Assembly (NCBI GenBank): GCA_014803505.1
Contig: JAAVBM010000060.1
Coordinates: 1 to 64,000 of the forward strand
Reading direction: 5' to 3'
DNA: 64,000 bases
Source of the DNA: a bacterium
GTDB taxonomy: Bacteria > Cyanobacteriota > Vampirovibrionia > Gastranaerophilales > Gastranaerophilaceae
Part shown: positions 1 to 7,374 of the stretch, piece by piece
How the letters are laid out: each line of letters starts with the position of its first letter
Numbering within the stretch: the stretch's first letter is position 1
Made by a program: the position numbers and the translations under genes
Notes under the pieces: generated by a model
What the model saw: the letters and a program-made list of their open reading frames with translations, nothing else
Database searches by the model: none
Told to the model about the DNA's origin: nothing

Positions 1-1
1 C

Positions 2-184
2 AAATTAGCTTTGTATGCAGGTGTTGATGGTGTTAGATTTAAAAATATTGTAAGACCTGGCGATAGATTCGATATGGAAATCGAATTGACAAAAATCAAA
101 GGTCCTATTTGTAAAGCTCACGGTATTGGTAGAGTTGACGGTAAAGTTTGTGTTGAAGCAGATATGACTTTTGCTTTAACATAA
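2..184 (+). CDS. fabZ: 3-hydroxyacyl-ACP dehydratase FabZ, C-terminal part (cut by window edge)
   Basis: An open frame runs in from the window edge and ends at TAA 182-184, giving 60 residues. The segment GVDGVRFKNIVRPGDRF followed by KAHGIGRVDGK and a final EADMTFAL is the characteristic end of the FabZ hot-dog fold, which dehydrates 3-hydroxyacyl-ACP in type II fatty acid synthesis in the cytoplasm. The catalytic His and Glu lie upstream, outside the window, so activity cannot be judged. It is absent from the ORF track because its start is not in view. A strong terminator follows directly. Confidence 0.9.
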   Translation, partial: KLALYAGVDGVRFKNIVRPGDRFDMEIELTKIKGPICKAHGIGRVDGKVCVEADMTFALT

Positions 185-200
185 TCAATATTTTATAGAT

Positions 201-235
201 AAAAAGCGGCAAAGATGTAATCTTTGCCGCTTTTT
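201..235 (+). terminator. Rho-independent terminator after fabZ
   Basis: GCGGCAAAGAT and ATCTTTGCCGC form an 11-bp stem with a three-base loop, preceded by an A run and followed by TTTTT. It can end transcription from fabZ, and because of the A run also from the convergent gene at 261-776. Confidence 0.9.
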
Positions 236-260
236 CGTGATATATTCTGTAAACTTATTC

Positions 261-776
261 TTAGAATACACTATCAGGAAGTTCTTTATCTTTCCAAGTG
301 TATATTTTTGCGGTTTTATCGTCCATAATGTCTGTTAACATTTCGCTCTCTTGGAAAATCTTATCGTATACTTCAGGTCTCATTTTTGCTAAATCAGTTT
401 GTCTGTTTAGGACTTTATCTTCTTTATACTGTGGTTTAGGTATAGAGCCATCAAGTATATTTTTTAGTTTTGTTAGAATGTTTTCAATCGTTGTATCTGA
501 TGTACGTATAGCTTCTTCTTGTAAATATGCGCGGCTGTTTTTGCCTTTTATGAAGAAGTCACTTGTGGTGTCCATAAATCTTATATTAACACTACTAGCT
601 TTTTTGCCAGGTAATATATATACATCAATTCCGCGTTTTCCAGCATTTAAGTACTCATCAGAATAGGAAATTGCTCTTGCTATCGATTCGCTGATTCTTC
701 TCTGTGTTTGATTCATTTTTGATTTGTTTAAGTGTACTCCTGTAAATGAGTAATTTGATGTATTGTTTACTTCCAT
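261..776 (-). CDS. Uncharacterised small protein with FTG N-terminal motif
   Basis: A 171-residue soluble protein with no signal peptide or membrane segment. Residues 8-13 read NYSFTG, resembling the openings of the proteins at 39292 (NINFTGI) and 39924 (NVNFTGI) in this window; the rest is unrelated to them. The body is charged and probably alpha/beta in the middle (GIDVYILPGKK), with a helical C-terminus. No enzyme motif is visible. It is transcribed alone toward the fabZ terminator. I do not recognise the family and assign no function. Confidence 0.7.
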   Translation of the reverse strand: MEVNNTSNYSFTGVHLNKSKMNQTQRRISESIARAISYSDEYLNAGKRGIDVYILPGKKASSVNIRFMDTTSDFFIKGKNSRAYLQEEAIRTSDTTIENILTKLKNILDGSIPKPQYKEDKVLNRQTDLAKMRPEVYDKIFQESEMLTDIMDDKTAKIYTWKDKELPDSVF

Positions 777-1080
777 ATTTACCCCACGATATTTATATAT
801 GTTTTATAAATAATGGTAAATATTTTATATTGCCAAATACTTAAAATATATTTCGAATTGTAACAAAAATATGCCACCTTGAATTTGTATGTAAAATATA
901 TACTTTATATATATGTAAGCGTTAAATAAACACGAGAGATATTAAGAGAAAACAAAAAGAAGAGAGATTTAAATTCCGTTTAAAGATAAAGAGAGCAAAT
1001 TAATTCCTATTCCTAATTCCTAGAAAAATTTTAACCCCACATCAGTGGGGATTTTTTTTAGTATAGAATGTTGTTTTGAA
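777..1080. other. Intergenic region, 304 bp, with one terminator and possible promoter elements
   Basis: Very AT-rich DNA between two minus-strand genes. It must carry the promoter of the 261-776 gene. On the plus strand there is a weak TTGAAT (879-884) with TATACT (899-904), only 14 bp apart, and a purine-rich stretch leading to the hairpin at 1035-1050. No ORF with a ribosome site was found. Confidence 0.5.
1035..1059. terminator. Probable bidirectional terminator
   Basis: CCCCAC-ATCA-GTGGGG hairpin followed on the plus strand by ATTTTTTTT. On the minus strand it is followed by TTAAAATTTTT, so it is suitably placed to end the minus-strand operon whose last stop is at 1081. The better U tract is on the plus strand, where no gene lies just upstream. 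Confidence 0.7.
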
Positions 1081-2463
1081 CTATCCTAAGTATTTTTGGA
1101 GAGTTTCACGGTTAAATACTTCTACACTATTTTTTGAATGTATGAATACCATTCCAGAAATGATAGATTTAAGTGTATCAAAATCGGAAAATGCCATTTT
1201 GTTACGTAAGTCTTCCATATTATTTGCAAGGAATTCCATAATTATTGTTTTTTCGTTGTAAACAAGGCTTGCATAATAATCAAAAGATTCTTTTGATTTG
1301 ATACCTTCAAGATAAATTATATCAGGAGATTGGAATTCAATAAATCTTGCCGCTTTATCCATGTTAAATCCAACATTCTCATTAAATTCACATTGATTAA
1401 CACCATTAAGTTCATATTTTGAGATACTTTCCAGTGTCATAATATTTTTTGAGCCGGATCTAGCTGCCTCAAGAAGCAGAGAATAAATAATATGAGTTTT
1501 TCCGCTTAAAGATGAGCCGCAAACAAGTATAATTCCAGGCTTTTCCAGAGAATTTCTAATTTCTGCAAGTTCAACTTTTGATGAAATTATTTGATCTAAT
1601 GCTTTTGGAGGTTTATAAATTTTTAGGAAAATCCTTTCGCCCATAATTGTTGGGAAGGTTGAAACGCTTGCAATAACAATTATGTTATCGACTTTAAAAC
1701 AAAGTTTTCCAAGTTGCGGAACTTCAGATACTGAAGGATCTAATTCTGATAAAGTTTTTAGTTTTGCAACAAATGATGATACTAATACTGTTGGAATAGA
1801 GCCTTTATTTGTGAGTTCTCCTTGTTTTTTAAAGTTCACGCCAAGTCCGTCGTCTTCACCTTGGAAAGTTACTTCATGAATTCCTTCTAAGATTGCTTGT
1901 TTTAAGATAGCACGAATTATTTTTTGGATATGATTGTCACTTAAGTCCTCTTTATGAAGCTCATCTTGCCAATCAAAACCTGTATTTGAATCAGTAGAAA
2001 TATTACCTACTGTAACGTCTATTTTGTAGTATTCGTCTATTTTCTTTAGAATACTTTCCTCTGATGACAGCACAGGATCAATTTCGCATTCTGCAGTTTC
2101 CATTATTTTATCAATTGCAAAAAGATCTCTTGGATCTGCCATTGCGACAGTAAGTGTGTTTTCAATTTTAAATAATGGTATAATTTTATATCTTCGTGCG
2201 TCTGAATAATTGATAAATTTTAAACAATTAGGATCCAGCTGGTAGTCATCCAGATTTACGTATGGAGTATGAAGTTTTGATTCCAGAAATTTAATAAGTT
2301 TTTCTTCTGACAAAAAACCAGAATTAATAAGAGCTTGACCAATATTTATATTTTGAGCATTTGCTATTTCTTCCGCTTGTTCAACAACTTCGTATTGAAC
2401 AAGACCTTCTCTTACTAAATCATATTTTAATGTTTCAAGTGTTTTGTTTGTAATAATATTCAT
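1081..2463 (-). CDS. Degenerate GspE/PilB-family secretion ATPase-like protein
   Basis: A 460-residue protein. Residues 1-150 match the MshEN/T2SSE N-terminal domain, with LSEEKLIKFLESK and NYSDARRYKIIPLF. The C-terminal half follows the GspE fold: STFPTIMGERIFLKIY near 270, a Walker A GSSLSGKT at 316-323, then positions equivalent to the Asp box, Walker B and His box. These last three are altered: the usual TIEDPVE is TLESISK, DPDIIMVGEIRD is SPDIIYLEGIK, and STLHTN has no counterpart. The zinc-binding CxxC loop is also missing. It may bind nucleotide but probably does not hydrolyse it normally. The stop-to-start gap to the receiver gene upstream is one base, so the two are co-transcribed. 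Confidence 0.75.
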   Translation of the reverse strand: MNIITNKTLETLKYDLVREGLVQYEVVEQAEEIANAQNINIGQALINSGFLSEEKLIKFLESKLHTPYVNLDDYQLDPNCLKFINYSDARRYKIIPLFKIENTLTVAMADPRDLFAIDKIMETAECEIDPVLSSEESILKKIDEYYKIDVTVGNISTDSNTGFDWQDELHKEDLSDNHIQKIIRAILKQAILEGIHEVTFQGEDDGLGVNFKKQGELTNKGSIPTVLVSSFVAKLKTLSELDPSVSEVPQLGKLCFKVDNIIVIASVSTFPTIMGERIFLKIYKPPKALDQIISSKVELAEIRNSLEKPGIILVCGSSLSGKTHIIYSLLLEAARSGSKNIMTLESISKYELNGVNQCEFNENVGFNMDKAARFIEFQSPDIIYLEGIKSKESFDYYASLVYNEKTIIMEFLANNMEDLRNKMAFSDFDTLKSIISGMVFIHSKNSVEVFNRETLQKYLG

Positions 2464-2464
2464 C

Positions 2465-2836
2465 TTAATTATCTTGTTCCAAGTATTTTTGAACTATTTT
2501 AACTACATCATCAAGGTCAAACGGTTTGGTAATATATTCATCAGCTCCGGTTTCTTCTCCAATTAGTTTATCTTCTTCTTGGGTACGTGCTGTTACCATC
2601 AATATAGGAATATTTTTATATTTGTTGTCAAATTTAAGTAGACGGCTGATTTTGAAACCGTTGATTCTAGGCATCATTACGTCTAAAATTATCAAATCCG
2701 GAATAATTTCTCTTGCTAATTTTAAACCGTCTTCTCCATTGTAAGCACAGTAACAAGTATAATTGCAATTTTCTAGTACGAATTTTAAACTTTCAACAAT
2801 ATCTTGCTCATCGTCTACGATAAGAATTTTTTTCAT
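2465..2836 (-). CDS. Single-domain response regulator (CheY-like receiver)
   Basis: A 123-residue receiver domain with no output domain. The acidic pocket is DDE near residues 8-10, the phospho-acceptor Asp sits in LDVMMP near residue 52, Thr in MVTAR and the conserved Lys in TKPF. It lies one base upstream of the GspE-like gene, which suggests that it controls that protein or a pilus/secretion process. The likely kinase is the histidine kinase two genes upstream on the same strand, separated from it by dxr. The pairing is inferred from position only. Confidence 0.9.
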   Translation of the reverse strand: MKKILIVDDEQDIVESLKFVLENCNYTCYCAYNGEDGLKLAREIIPDLIILDVMMPRINGFKISRLLKFDNKYKNIPILMVTARTQEEDKLIGEETGADEYITKPFDLDDVVKIVQKYLEQDN

Positions 2837-2940
2837 TTTCTCCCCTAATCCATTTAAAATTTCTAATGTAATTACAGTATAACATATCTTTTAGCAAGGG
2901 TAAACCTTGTTAATATTAGTTACACATTATTATTATTTTT

Positions 2941-4071
2941 TTATCCTTTGATAATTTCGCGGGTTTTTGTACGAATTTCTGAGTCAATTTCAAATATCTC
3001 ATCGATATCTGGGGTTTTGACTACGTTATGTTTTTCCATCATTTTTTCGGTAATTTGATAAATGTCATATAATCTTATCTGATCATTCAAGAATGCAAAT
3101 ACTGCTTCTTCATTCGCTGCGTTTAAGCATACAGTAGCACTTCCGCCGGTTTTGCCTGCTTCATATGCGAGATTTAGTGACGGGAATTTATCAAAATCTG
3201 GTTTTTCAAAATCTAATCTTGCGATTTCTGAGAAACTAAAGCTTTTAGATTTAATGCCTTCAAAGCGTTCGGGGTATGTTATTGCATATTGAATCGGAAT
3301 ATGCATGCTAGGTAGTCCTATTTGAGCAATGACACTTCCGTCTTTGTATTCTATAGCTGAATGAACAATACTTTGAGGATGAACAACTACATCAATTTTT
3401 TCATATGGCATATTAAAAAGATGATGAGCTTCGATTATTTCAAGTCCTTTGTTCATTAGGGTTGCGCTGTCCACAGTTATTTTTCTGCCCATATTCCATC
3501 TTGGATGTGCTAAAGCTTGTGTTACTGTGGCGTTTTTCATATCTTCGATTGTTTTGTGTAAGAATGGACCGCCACTTGCTGTTATAATTAGTTTTTCTAC
3601 TTGTGAAATATTCTTGATACATTGATGTATTGCGCAGTGTTCGCTATCTACAGGAATTATATTTACCCCCGCTTCTTTAGCTTTTTTCATTACGATATCG
3701 CCAGCCATAACAAGAGTTTCTTTATTCGCAAGTGCAATATCAATTCCGCAATCTATAGCTTTTAGAGTTGGTTTTAGTCCTATTTTTCCGGATACCGCAA
3801 CTAATATTATATCGTTTTCTCTATTGGAACAGATATCTTCAAGTCCTTCGCTTCCTGTAAGTGAAGATATTCCGTTAATTTCAATTTTTTCATTTGCGCA
3901 TATATATTTTGGCCTAAACTTTAGGGCTTGTTGTTTTAACAGTTCAATATTGTTTCCGCCTGCAAGTGCAATGATTTCAAATTTATCTTGAAGTTTTTCA
4001 ATAACTTCAAGAGCTTGTGTTCCTATGGAGCCTGTTGAGCCTAGTATGCTTATTTTTCTTTTTTTGTTCAT
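2941..4071 (-). CDS. dxr: 1-deoxy-D-xylulose 5-phosphate reductoisomerase
   Basis: A 376-residue protein of normal length for Dxr/IspC, the NADPH-dependent second enzyme of the MEP isoprenoid pathway. Visible motifs are the nucleotide-binding GSTGSIGTQ at the N-terminus, NKETLVMAG, PVDSEHCAI with the metal-binding Asp and Glu, ITASGGPF and the active-site segment HPRWNMGRKITVDSATLMNKGLE. It sits 12 bases downstream of the histidine kinase stop-to-start junction on the same strand, so is probably co-transcribed with it. No unusual residues were seen. Confidence 0.97.
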   Translation of the reverse strand: MNKKRKISILGSTGSIGTQALEVIEKLQDKFEIIALAGGNNIELLKQQALKFRPKYICANEKIEINGISSLTGSEGLEDICSNRENDIILVAVSGKIGLKPTLKAIDCGIDIALANKETLVMAGDIVMKKAKEAGVNIIPVDSEHCAIHQCIKNISQVEKLIITASGGPFLHKTIEDMKNATVTQALAHPRWNMGRKITVDSATLMNKGLEIIEAHHLFNMPYEKIDVVVHPQSIVHSAIEYKDGSVIAQIGLPSMHIPIQYAITYPERFEGIKSKSFSFSEIARLDFEKPDFDKFPSLNLAYEAGKTGGSATVCLNAANEEAVFAFLNDQIRLYDIYQITEKMMEKHNVVKTPDIDEIFEIDSEIRTKTREIIKG

Positions 4072-4083
4072 AAGTAAATTATA

Positions 4084-5802
4084 TTATAAAAGTTCTTTTT
4101 GTATTGTACCGATTTCTATATTTTCTGTAGATACAGGAATTGCAAAATGGAAGCTTGAGCCGACATTTTCTTCGCTGTCACACCAGATAGAGCCTTTGTG
4201 AGCTTTTATAAGTTGTCTGGCTATAGGTAATCCTAATCCTGTACCTCCGACTTTTCGAGAAAGTGAATTTTCTATTTGAGTAAATTTATCAAAAGCTTTT
4301 AGAAGATTCTCGTTTTTAATTCCTATTCCTTCATCTATAACGCTGACAATTATATAATTTCCGCTAAGAGTTTTTATTTCGTTTTCGAAATACGGGTTAG
4401 AGTTGATGTTTTCCGCATTTTTTAACTCGGATTTTATTGTAATTGATTTTCCTTTAGGTGTGAATTTTATTGCATTAGAAACAAGGTTTGTTAATACTTG
4501 TCCTAATCTTTGTGAGTCTGCGTATATTTCAGGCAAGTTTTGTTGTTCGTCTGTTGTAAATATAATTTCGTGTTCTTTAGCAACGCAATCAAAGTTAGAT
4601 TTAACGTTTTCAATTACGGAATGAATATTGATATTTTTGTAGTTGAAATCCATTTTTCCGGCTTCGATTTTGTTTATATCAAGAATATCGTTAATTATAT
4701 TTGTAAGGTTTTCTGCATTACGTTTAGCCATATCTATAAATTTTATGGCATTTTCTCCGAGGTTTCCGCAACGTCCGCTTGCTAGTATTGATAAAGCATT
4801 TTTGATTGGTGTTAATGGAGTTCTTAGTTCGTGTGAAACGATTGATATAAATTCAGATTTAACACGTTCTAGTTTTTGTAGTTCTTCATTTTTTTCGATA
4901 ATTTCTTTATATAATCCTGCACTTTTGAGCGGTAGTGAAACCTGACGGATTATTGTTTGGAAATATGCAGCATCATCGGTTGAAAATGGGTTTTCTTTAA
5001 AAATTTCTATACAACCGAAAAATTTATCTCCAAGATCAATCGGTGCAAAAATATTATCAAATTGAAAAATCGAAAATGTGAATTTTTGATTTGGGTTTTT
5101 TATATTTTTAATTATTTTCAGATTAGTTTCATCAATCAAAAAAGGGAGATTTTCATTTGAAAATAATGATTTGTAGTTTAGTATTGTTCTGAGTTTTAAG
5201 GCGCTCATCAGTTCTTCTGAGATGTCGTAAAGTGCATTTATGATCAGGACCGGTTCTTGTTCAAAACCAAATGATAATGTGCAGGTTAAATCAAAACTTA
5301 ACGATTTATCTAAACCTTCAATCATGTAATTTAATAATTCTTTTGTATCAAGTGTTCCTGCAAATTGAGAACTTGTATTATAAAGCACATTTAGTCTATA
5401 TAAACTGTCTGCAAGGTCTTTATTTTTTTCTGAAAGTTTATCAAGATTTTCTTTTGTTTTTAGGTGGGTATTGATAGTAGAAATGATTAAGTTCTCGGAA
5501 TATGTTTTGAGTATAAAACCACTTACTATTTTTGAGATTTCATCATCAACATTATAACCATCAGTTAAAAGTAAAATCTGTGCTGTTTCCAGTCTCGTTT
5601 TGATTTTTTTTATAGTTAATTGAAGATTTAGAATTTCAATATTCTGGTCAATGATAAAAATGTCAGGCGACTCAACTTCGATTAAATCAAATATCGAAGT
5701 TTCAGTACATCTGGCATTGAAGTTGTAGAATTTGTTATCAAACAACTTTCGATAAGCCGATATTATAGAATCGTTTTCCGAAATTAGTAATATATTCCCC
5801 AT
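4084..5802 (-). CDS. Sensor histidine kinase with receiver-like, GAF and HisKA/HATPase domains
   Basis: A 572-residue cytoplasmic kinase without membrane segments. Residues 1-115 resemble a receiver domain (DIFIIDQN as the possible phospho-site, LLLTDG, ILKTYS) but the acidic pocket is weak. A GAF-like sensor domain follows at about 140-300, then a short coiled coil, HisKA with the phospho-His in SIVSHELRTPL near 325, and HATPase with NLVSNAIKF, DEGIGI and GGTGLGL. It probably senses an intracellular ligand through GAF and phosphorylates the receiver at 2465-2836. The start ATG at 5802 is the only plausible one. Confidence 0.9.
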   Translation of the reverse strand: MGNILLISENDSIISAYRKLFDNKFYNFNARCTETSIFDLIEVESPDIFIIDQNIEILNLQLTIKKIKTRLETAQILLLTDGYNVDDEISKIVSGFILKTYSENLIISTINTHLKTKENLDKLSEKNKDLADSLYRLNVLYNTSSQFAGTLDTKELLNYMIEGLDKSLSFDLTCTLSFGFEQEPVLIINALYDISEELMSALKLRTILNYKSLFSNENLPFLIDETNLKIIKNIKNPNQKFTFSIFQFDNIFAPIDLGDKFFGCIEIFKENPFSTDDAAYFQTIIRQVSLPLKSAGLYKEIIEKNEELQKLERVKSEFISIVSHELRTPLTPIKNALSILASGRCGNLGENAIKFIDMAKRNAENLTNIINDILDINKIEAGKMDFNYKNINIHSVIENVKSNFDCVAKEHEIIFTTDEQQNLPEIYADSQRLGQVLTNLVSNAIKFTPKGKSITIKSELKNAENINSNPYFENEIKTLSGNYIIVSVIDEGIGIKNENLLKAFDKFTQIENSLSRKVGGTGLGLPIARQLIKAHKGSIWCDSEENVGSSFHFAIPVSTENIEIGTIQKELL

Positions 5803-6042
5803 ACTTATATTTTAAACGGCAGATTTTATTTGGCAAGTTGGTAACATTCAGAAATACGGCATGGAAATTTCTGAAATAAAATTTTTTGAGTTTTTAGAAA
5901 AATTTTCAGCAAATTTTAAAAAGACTCTTTTATTTTAAGCTTTTCGCCAGTTGTCTATCCGTATTTTTACGGACGTAAAATTGCGGACTTTATTTTTTTT
6001 GAAAAACCGTTATACTAGAAATGTAATCGGTTAAGGCTCACG
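5803..6042. other. Left boundary region of the phage-derived island
   Basis: Non-coding, very AT-rich. It contains an A/T inverted repeat around 5879-5907, a perfect TCCGTA-TTTT-TACGGA hairpin at 5958-5973, and a good -10 hexamer TATACT at 6011-6016 without a convincing -35 at 17 bp. It probably holds divergent promoters for the histidine kinase and the phage genes. No tRNA or att-like duplicated sequence was found here. Confidence 0.5.
5958..5973. repeat. Perfect palindrome upstream of the phage island
   Basis: TCCGTA, four T, TACGGA. No U tract follows immediately, so it is not a clear terminator; it could be an operator or a boundary palindrome. Confidence 0.45.
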
Positions 6043-6104
6043 CTCGGGAGAATAAAAACTCCTAAAGATTATTAAATCTTTTGATAGCAAAGTTGTTTGC
6101 CGAG
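6043..6104 (+). ncRNA. Candidate structured RNA leader (multi-helix junction)
   Basis: Four consecutive complementary pairs fit one cloverleaf-like fold: closing helix CTCG 6043-6046 with CGAG 6101-6104, GGAG 6047-6050 with CTCC 6059-6062, AAAGAT 6064-6069 with ATCTTT 6076-6081, and GCAAA 6087-6091 with TTTGC 6096-6100. It lies between the TATACT -10 at 6011 and the AGGAAG ribosome site of the first island gene. It is not a tRNA: the last arm has a four-base loop and no acceptor stem exists. It matches no riboswitch consensus I know. Confidence 0.45.
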
Positions 6105-6130
6105 AGTTTCGATACAGGAAGAGTGTATTT

Positions 6131-6493
6131 ATGGGATATATTCATTGCTGTGGAGGACTTCGTAAAACTAAAAGTTTTGTGTTGTCTCCTACAGGTAATT
6201 TTGTTGTGTGTGAATTGGATTTTTTAACCAAGTGTCCGGTTTGCGGACATACAGTTCTACAACTAACAAGAATTGATGATAAAGACAATATTTCAACAAT
6301 CAGGTATGTTAACAAGTCTGCAAGAAAAAATTTTGAAAAGTTTAAATCAAAAATTTTATATGAAAGACGATACTATGATTATTCAAGATATAGTGGAGGA
6401 CGTTTTTATTTAAATTACAACGAGTTTGGTGTTAAGAAAAGATGCTATTCAAATTTGTCGACCTTGAAAATAGGTTTGTGTTCAAATTCCTAG
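6131..6493 (+). CDS. Small zinc-ribbon protein, first gene of the phage island
   Basis: A 120-residue basic protein. The N-terminal half has a CC pair near residue 6 and CPVCGH near residue 36, suggesting a small zinc-binding knuckle; the C-terminal half is rich in Tyr, Arg and Lys (YERRYYDYSRYSGGR), which could bind nucleic acid. The start is supported by AGGAAGAG about eight bases upstream. A terminator-like hairpin follows at 6532, so leader and gene may form a separate early transcript. The family is unknown; a regulatory role is only a guess. Confidence 0.6.
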   Translation: MGYIHCCGGLRKTKSFVLSPTGNFVVCELDFLTKCPVCGHTVLQLTRIDDKDNISTIRYVNKSARKNFEKFKSKILYERRYYDYSRYSGGRFYLNYNEFGVKKRCYSNLSTLKIGLCSNS

Positions 6494-6531
6494 GCTATTC
6501 AATTTGTATATTACTTACCCTAATTGCTATT

Positions 6532-6575
6532 AAGAGGGGATTTTCTGTTAAACTCCTTTCCCCTCTTATTTTATT
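6532..6575 (+). terminator. Terminator after the first island gene
   Basis: AAGAGGGG (6532-6539) pairs with CCCCTCTT (6560-6567) across a 20-base loop, followed by ATTTTATT. It separates the 6131 gene from the HTH and structural genes. Confidence 0.7.
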
Positions 6576-6656
6576 AAAACGGAGATATTATTAAATAATA
6601 GAAAGTAGGCTTAAGGTAATATGAGGTTAATTAAATTAGCGACAAAAGGAAGTTTG

Positions 6657-6875
6657 ATGAAGCTATCTAGAAGAGAACATGACGTGTTAACTCTGATTGC
6701 ATGCGGGTTTACTGATAAAGAGGTTGCGTTAAAGCTTAAGATTTCCGTTAGAACTGTCCAAACGCATATTGAAACCGTTATATTGAAGCTTCAGGCTAGA
6801 AACAGAGTTAATGCAGTTGTAGTTTATATGAAAATAAATCCGAAATGGAAGATAGGAGAAAGGTATGTCTTATGA
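6657..6875 (+). CDS. LuxR/GerE-type HTH DNA-binding protein (stand-alone domain)
   Basis: A GerE-type helix-turn-helix with no sensor domain: LSRREHDVLTLIACGFTDKEVA, then SVRTVQTHIETVILKL, the recognition helix. The ORF track starts at 6621, but the internal ATG at 6657 has a better ribosome site (AAAGGAAG six bases upstream), giving 72 residues. Its end overlaps the start of the amidase gene by four bases (ATGA), so it is the first gene of the structural operon and probably its transcription regulator. LuxR-type HTH proteins are not the usual prophage repressor class. Confidence 0.85.
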   Translation: MKLSRREHDVLTLIACGFTDKEVALKLKISVRTVQTHIETVILKLQARNRVNAVVVYMKINPKWKIGERYVL

Positions 6876-7369
6876 AAAGGATTATTTTACATTGGACTGC
6901 TGGTCGGTATTATCCGACTCAGTTTGAAAAAAATTATTATCATTATTTAGTGGATAAAGATGGGCGTATTTATAATGGAATTTATACTCCAGAAGATAAT
7001 TCTAATTGTTCGGATGGGGTTTATGCAGCGCACACAGGTGGTGGAAATACCGGATCTATAGGAGTAGCTTTATGCGGGATGAACGGATTTAAGTCTGAAA
7101 AAGCCGTTGGTGATTTTCCTATAACTGCTGTCCAATTTGAAGCTTGTATGAAATTCTGTTCTGATTTGTGTCAAAAATATTCGATAAATATTGATTCTGA
7201 TTCTGTAATGACTCATTATGAATTTGGACAAAAAAATCCGAAAACTACCAGTTATGGAAAGATTGATATTATTTATTTACCTCCATATTCTTGGGTTAGC
7301 AAAAATGATATTGGCAGTTTTATCCGTTCAAAAATTCGATGGTATAAAGAAAAAAGTTTAAGAGGTTAG
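6872..7369 (+). CDS. N-acetylmuramoyl-L-alanine amidase (phage endolysin, Amidase_2/PGRP type)
   Basis: A zinc amidase that cuts the bond between N-acetylmuramate and the peptide stem. From the ATG at 6872 the protein is 165 residues; that start has AGGAGAAAGG eight bases upstream, and the track's 6845 start lies inside the previous gene. Motifs: ILHWTAG with zinc His7, YHYLVDKDGRIYNG, GSIGVALCG, MTHYEFG with His115, and KIDIIYLP whose Asp132 may be the third ligand. There is no signal peptide, so a holin-like partner would be needed for release; the membrane protein at 16052 is a candidate. Confidence 0.9.
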   Translation: MKRIILHWTAGRYYPTQFEKNYYHYLVDKDGRIYNGIYTPEDNSNCSDGVYAAHTGGGNTGSIGVALCGMNGFKSEKAVGDFPITAVQFEACMKFCSDLCQKYSINIDSDSVMTHYEFGQKNPKTTSYGKIDIIYLPPYSWVSKNDIGSFIRSKIRWYKEKSLRG

Positions 7370-7374
7370 ATTTT

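Noticed and set aside
298-666. Plus-strand ORF of 122 residues opposite the 261-776 gene
   Set aside because: No ribosome site, odd Ser/Phe-rich composition and it is a frame shadow of the minus-strand protein.
5879-5907. A/T-only inverted repeat as terminator of the histidine kinase
   Set aside because: It lies upstream of that gene's start, not after its stop, and A/T-only stems are expected by chance in such DNA.
6041-6120. Structured leader as a tRNA
   Set aside because: Arms are too short, the last arm has a four-base loop, and there is no seven-base acceptor stem or TTCGA T loop within it.
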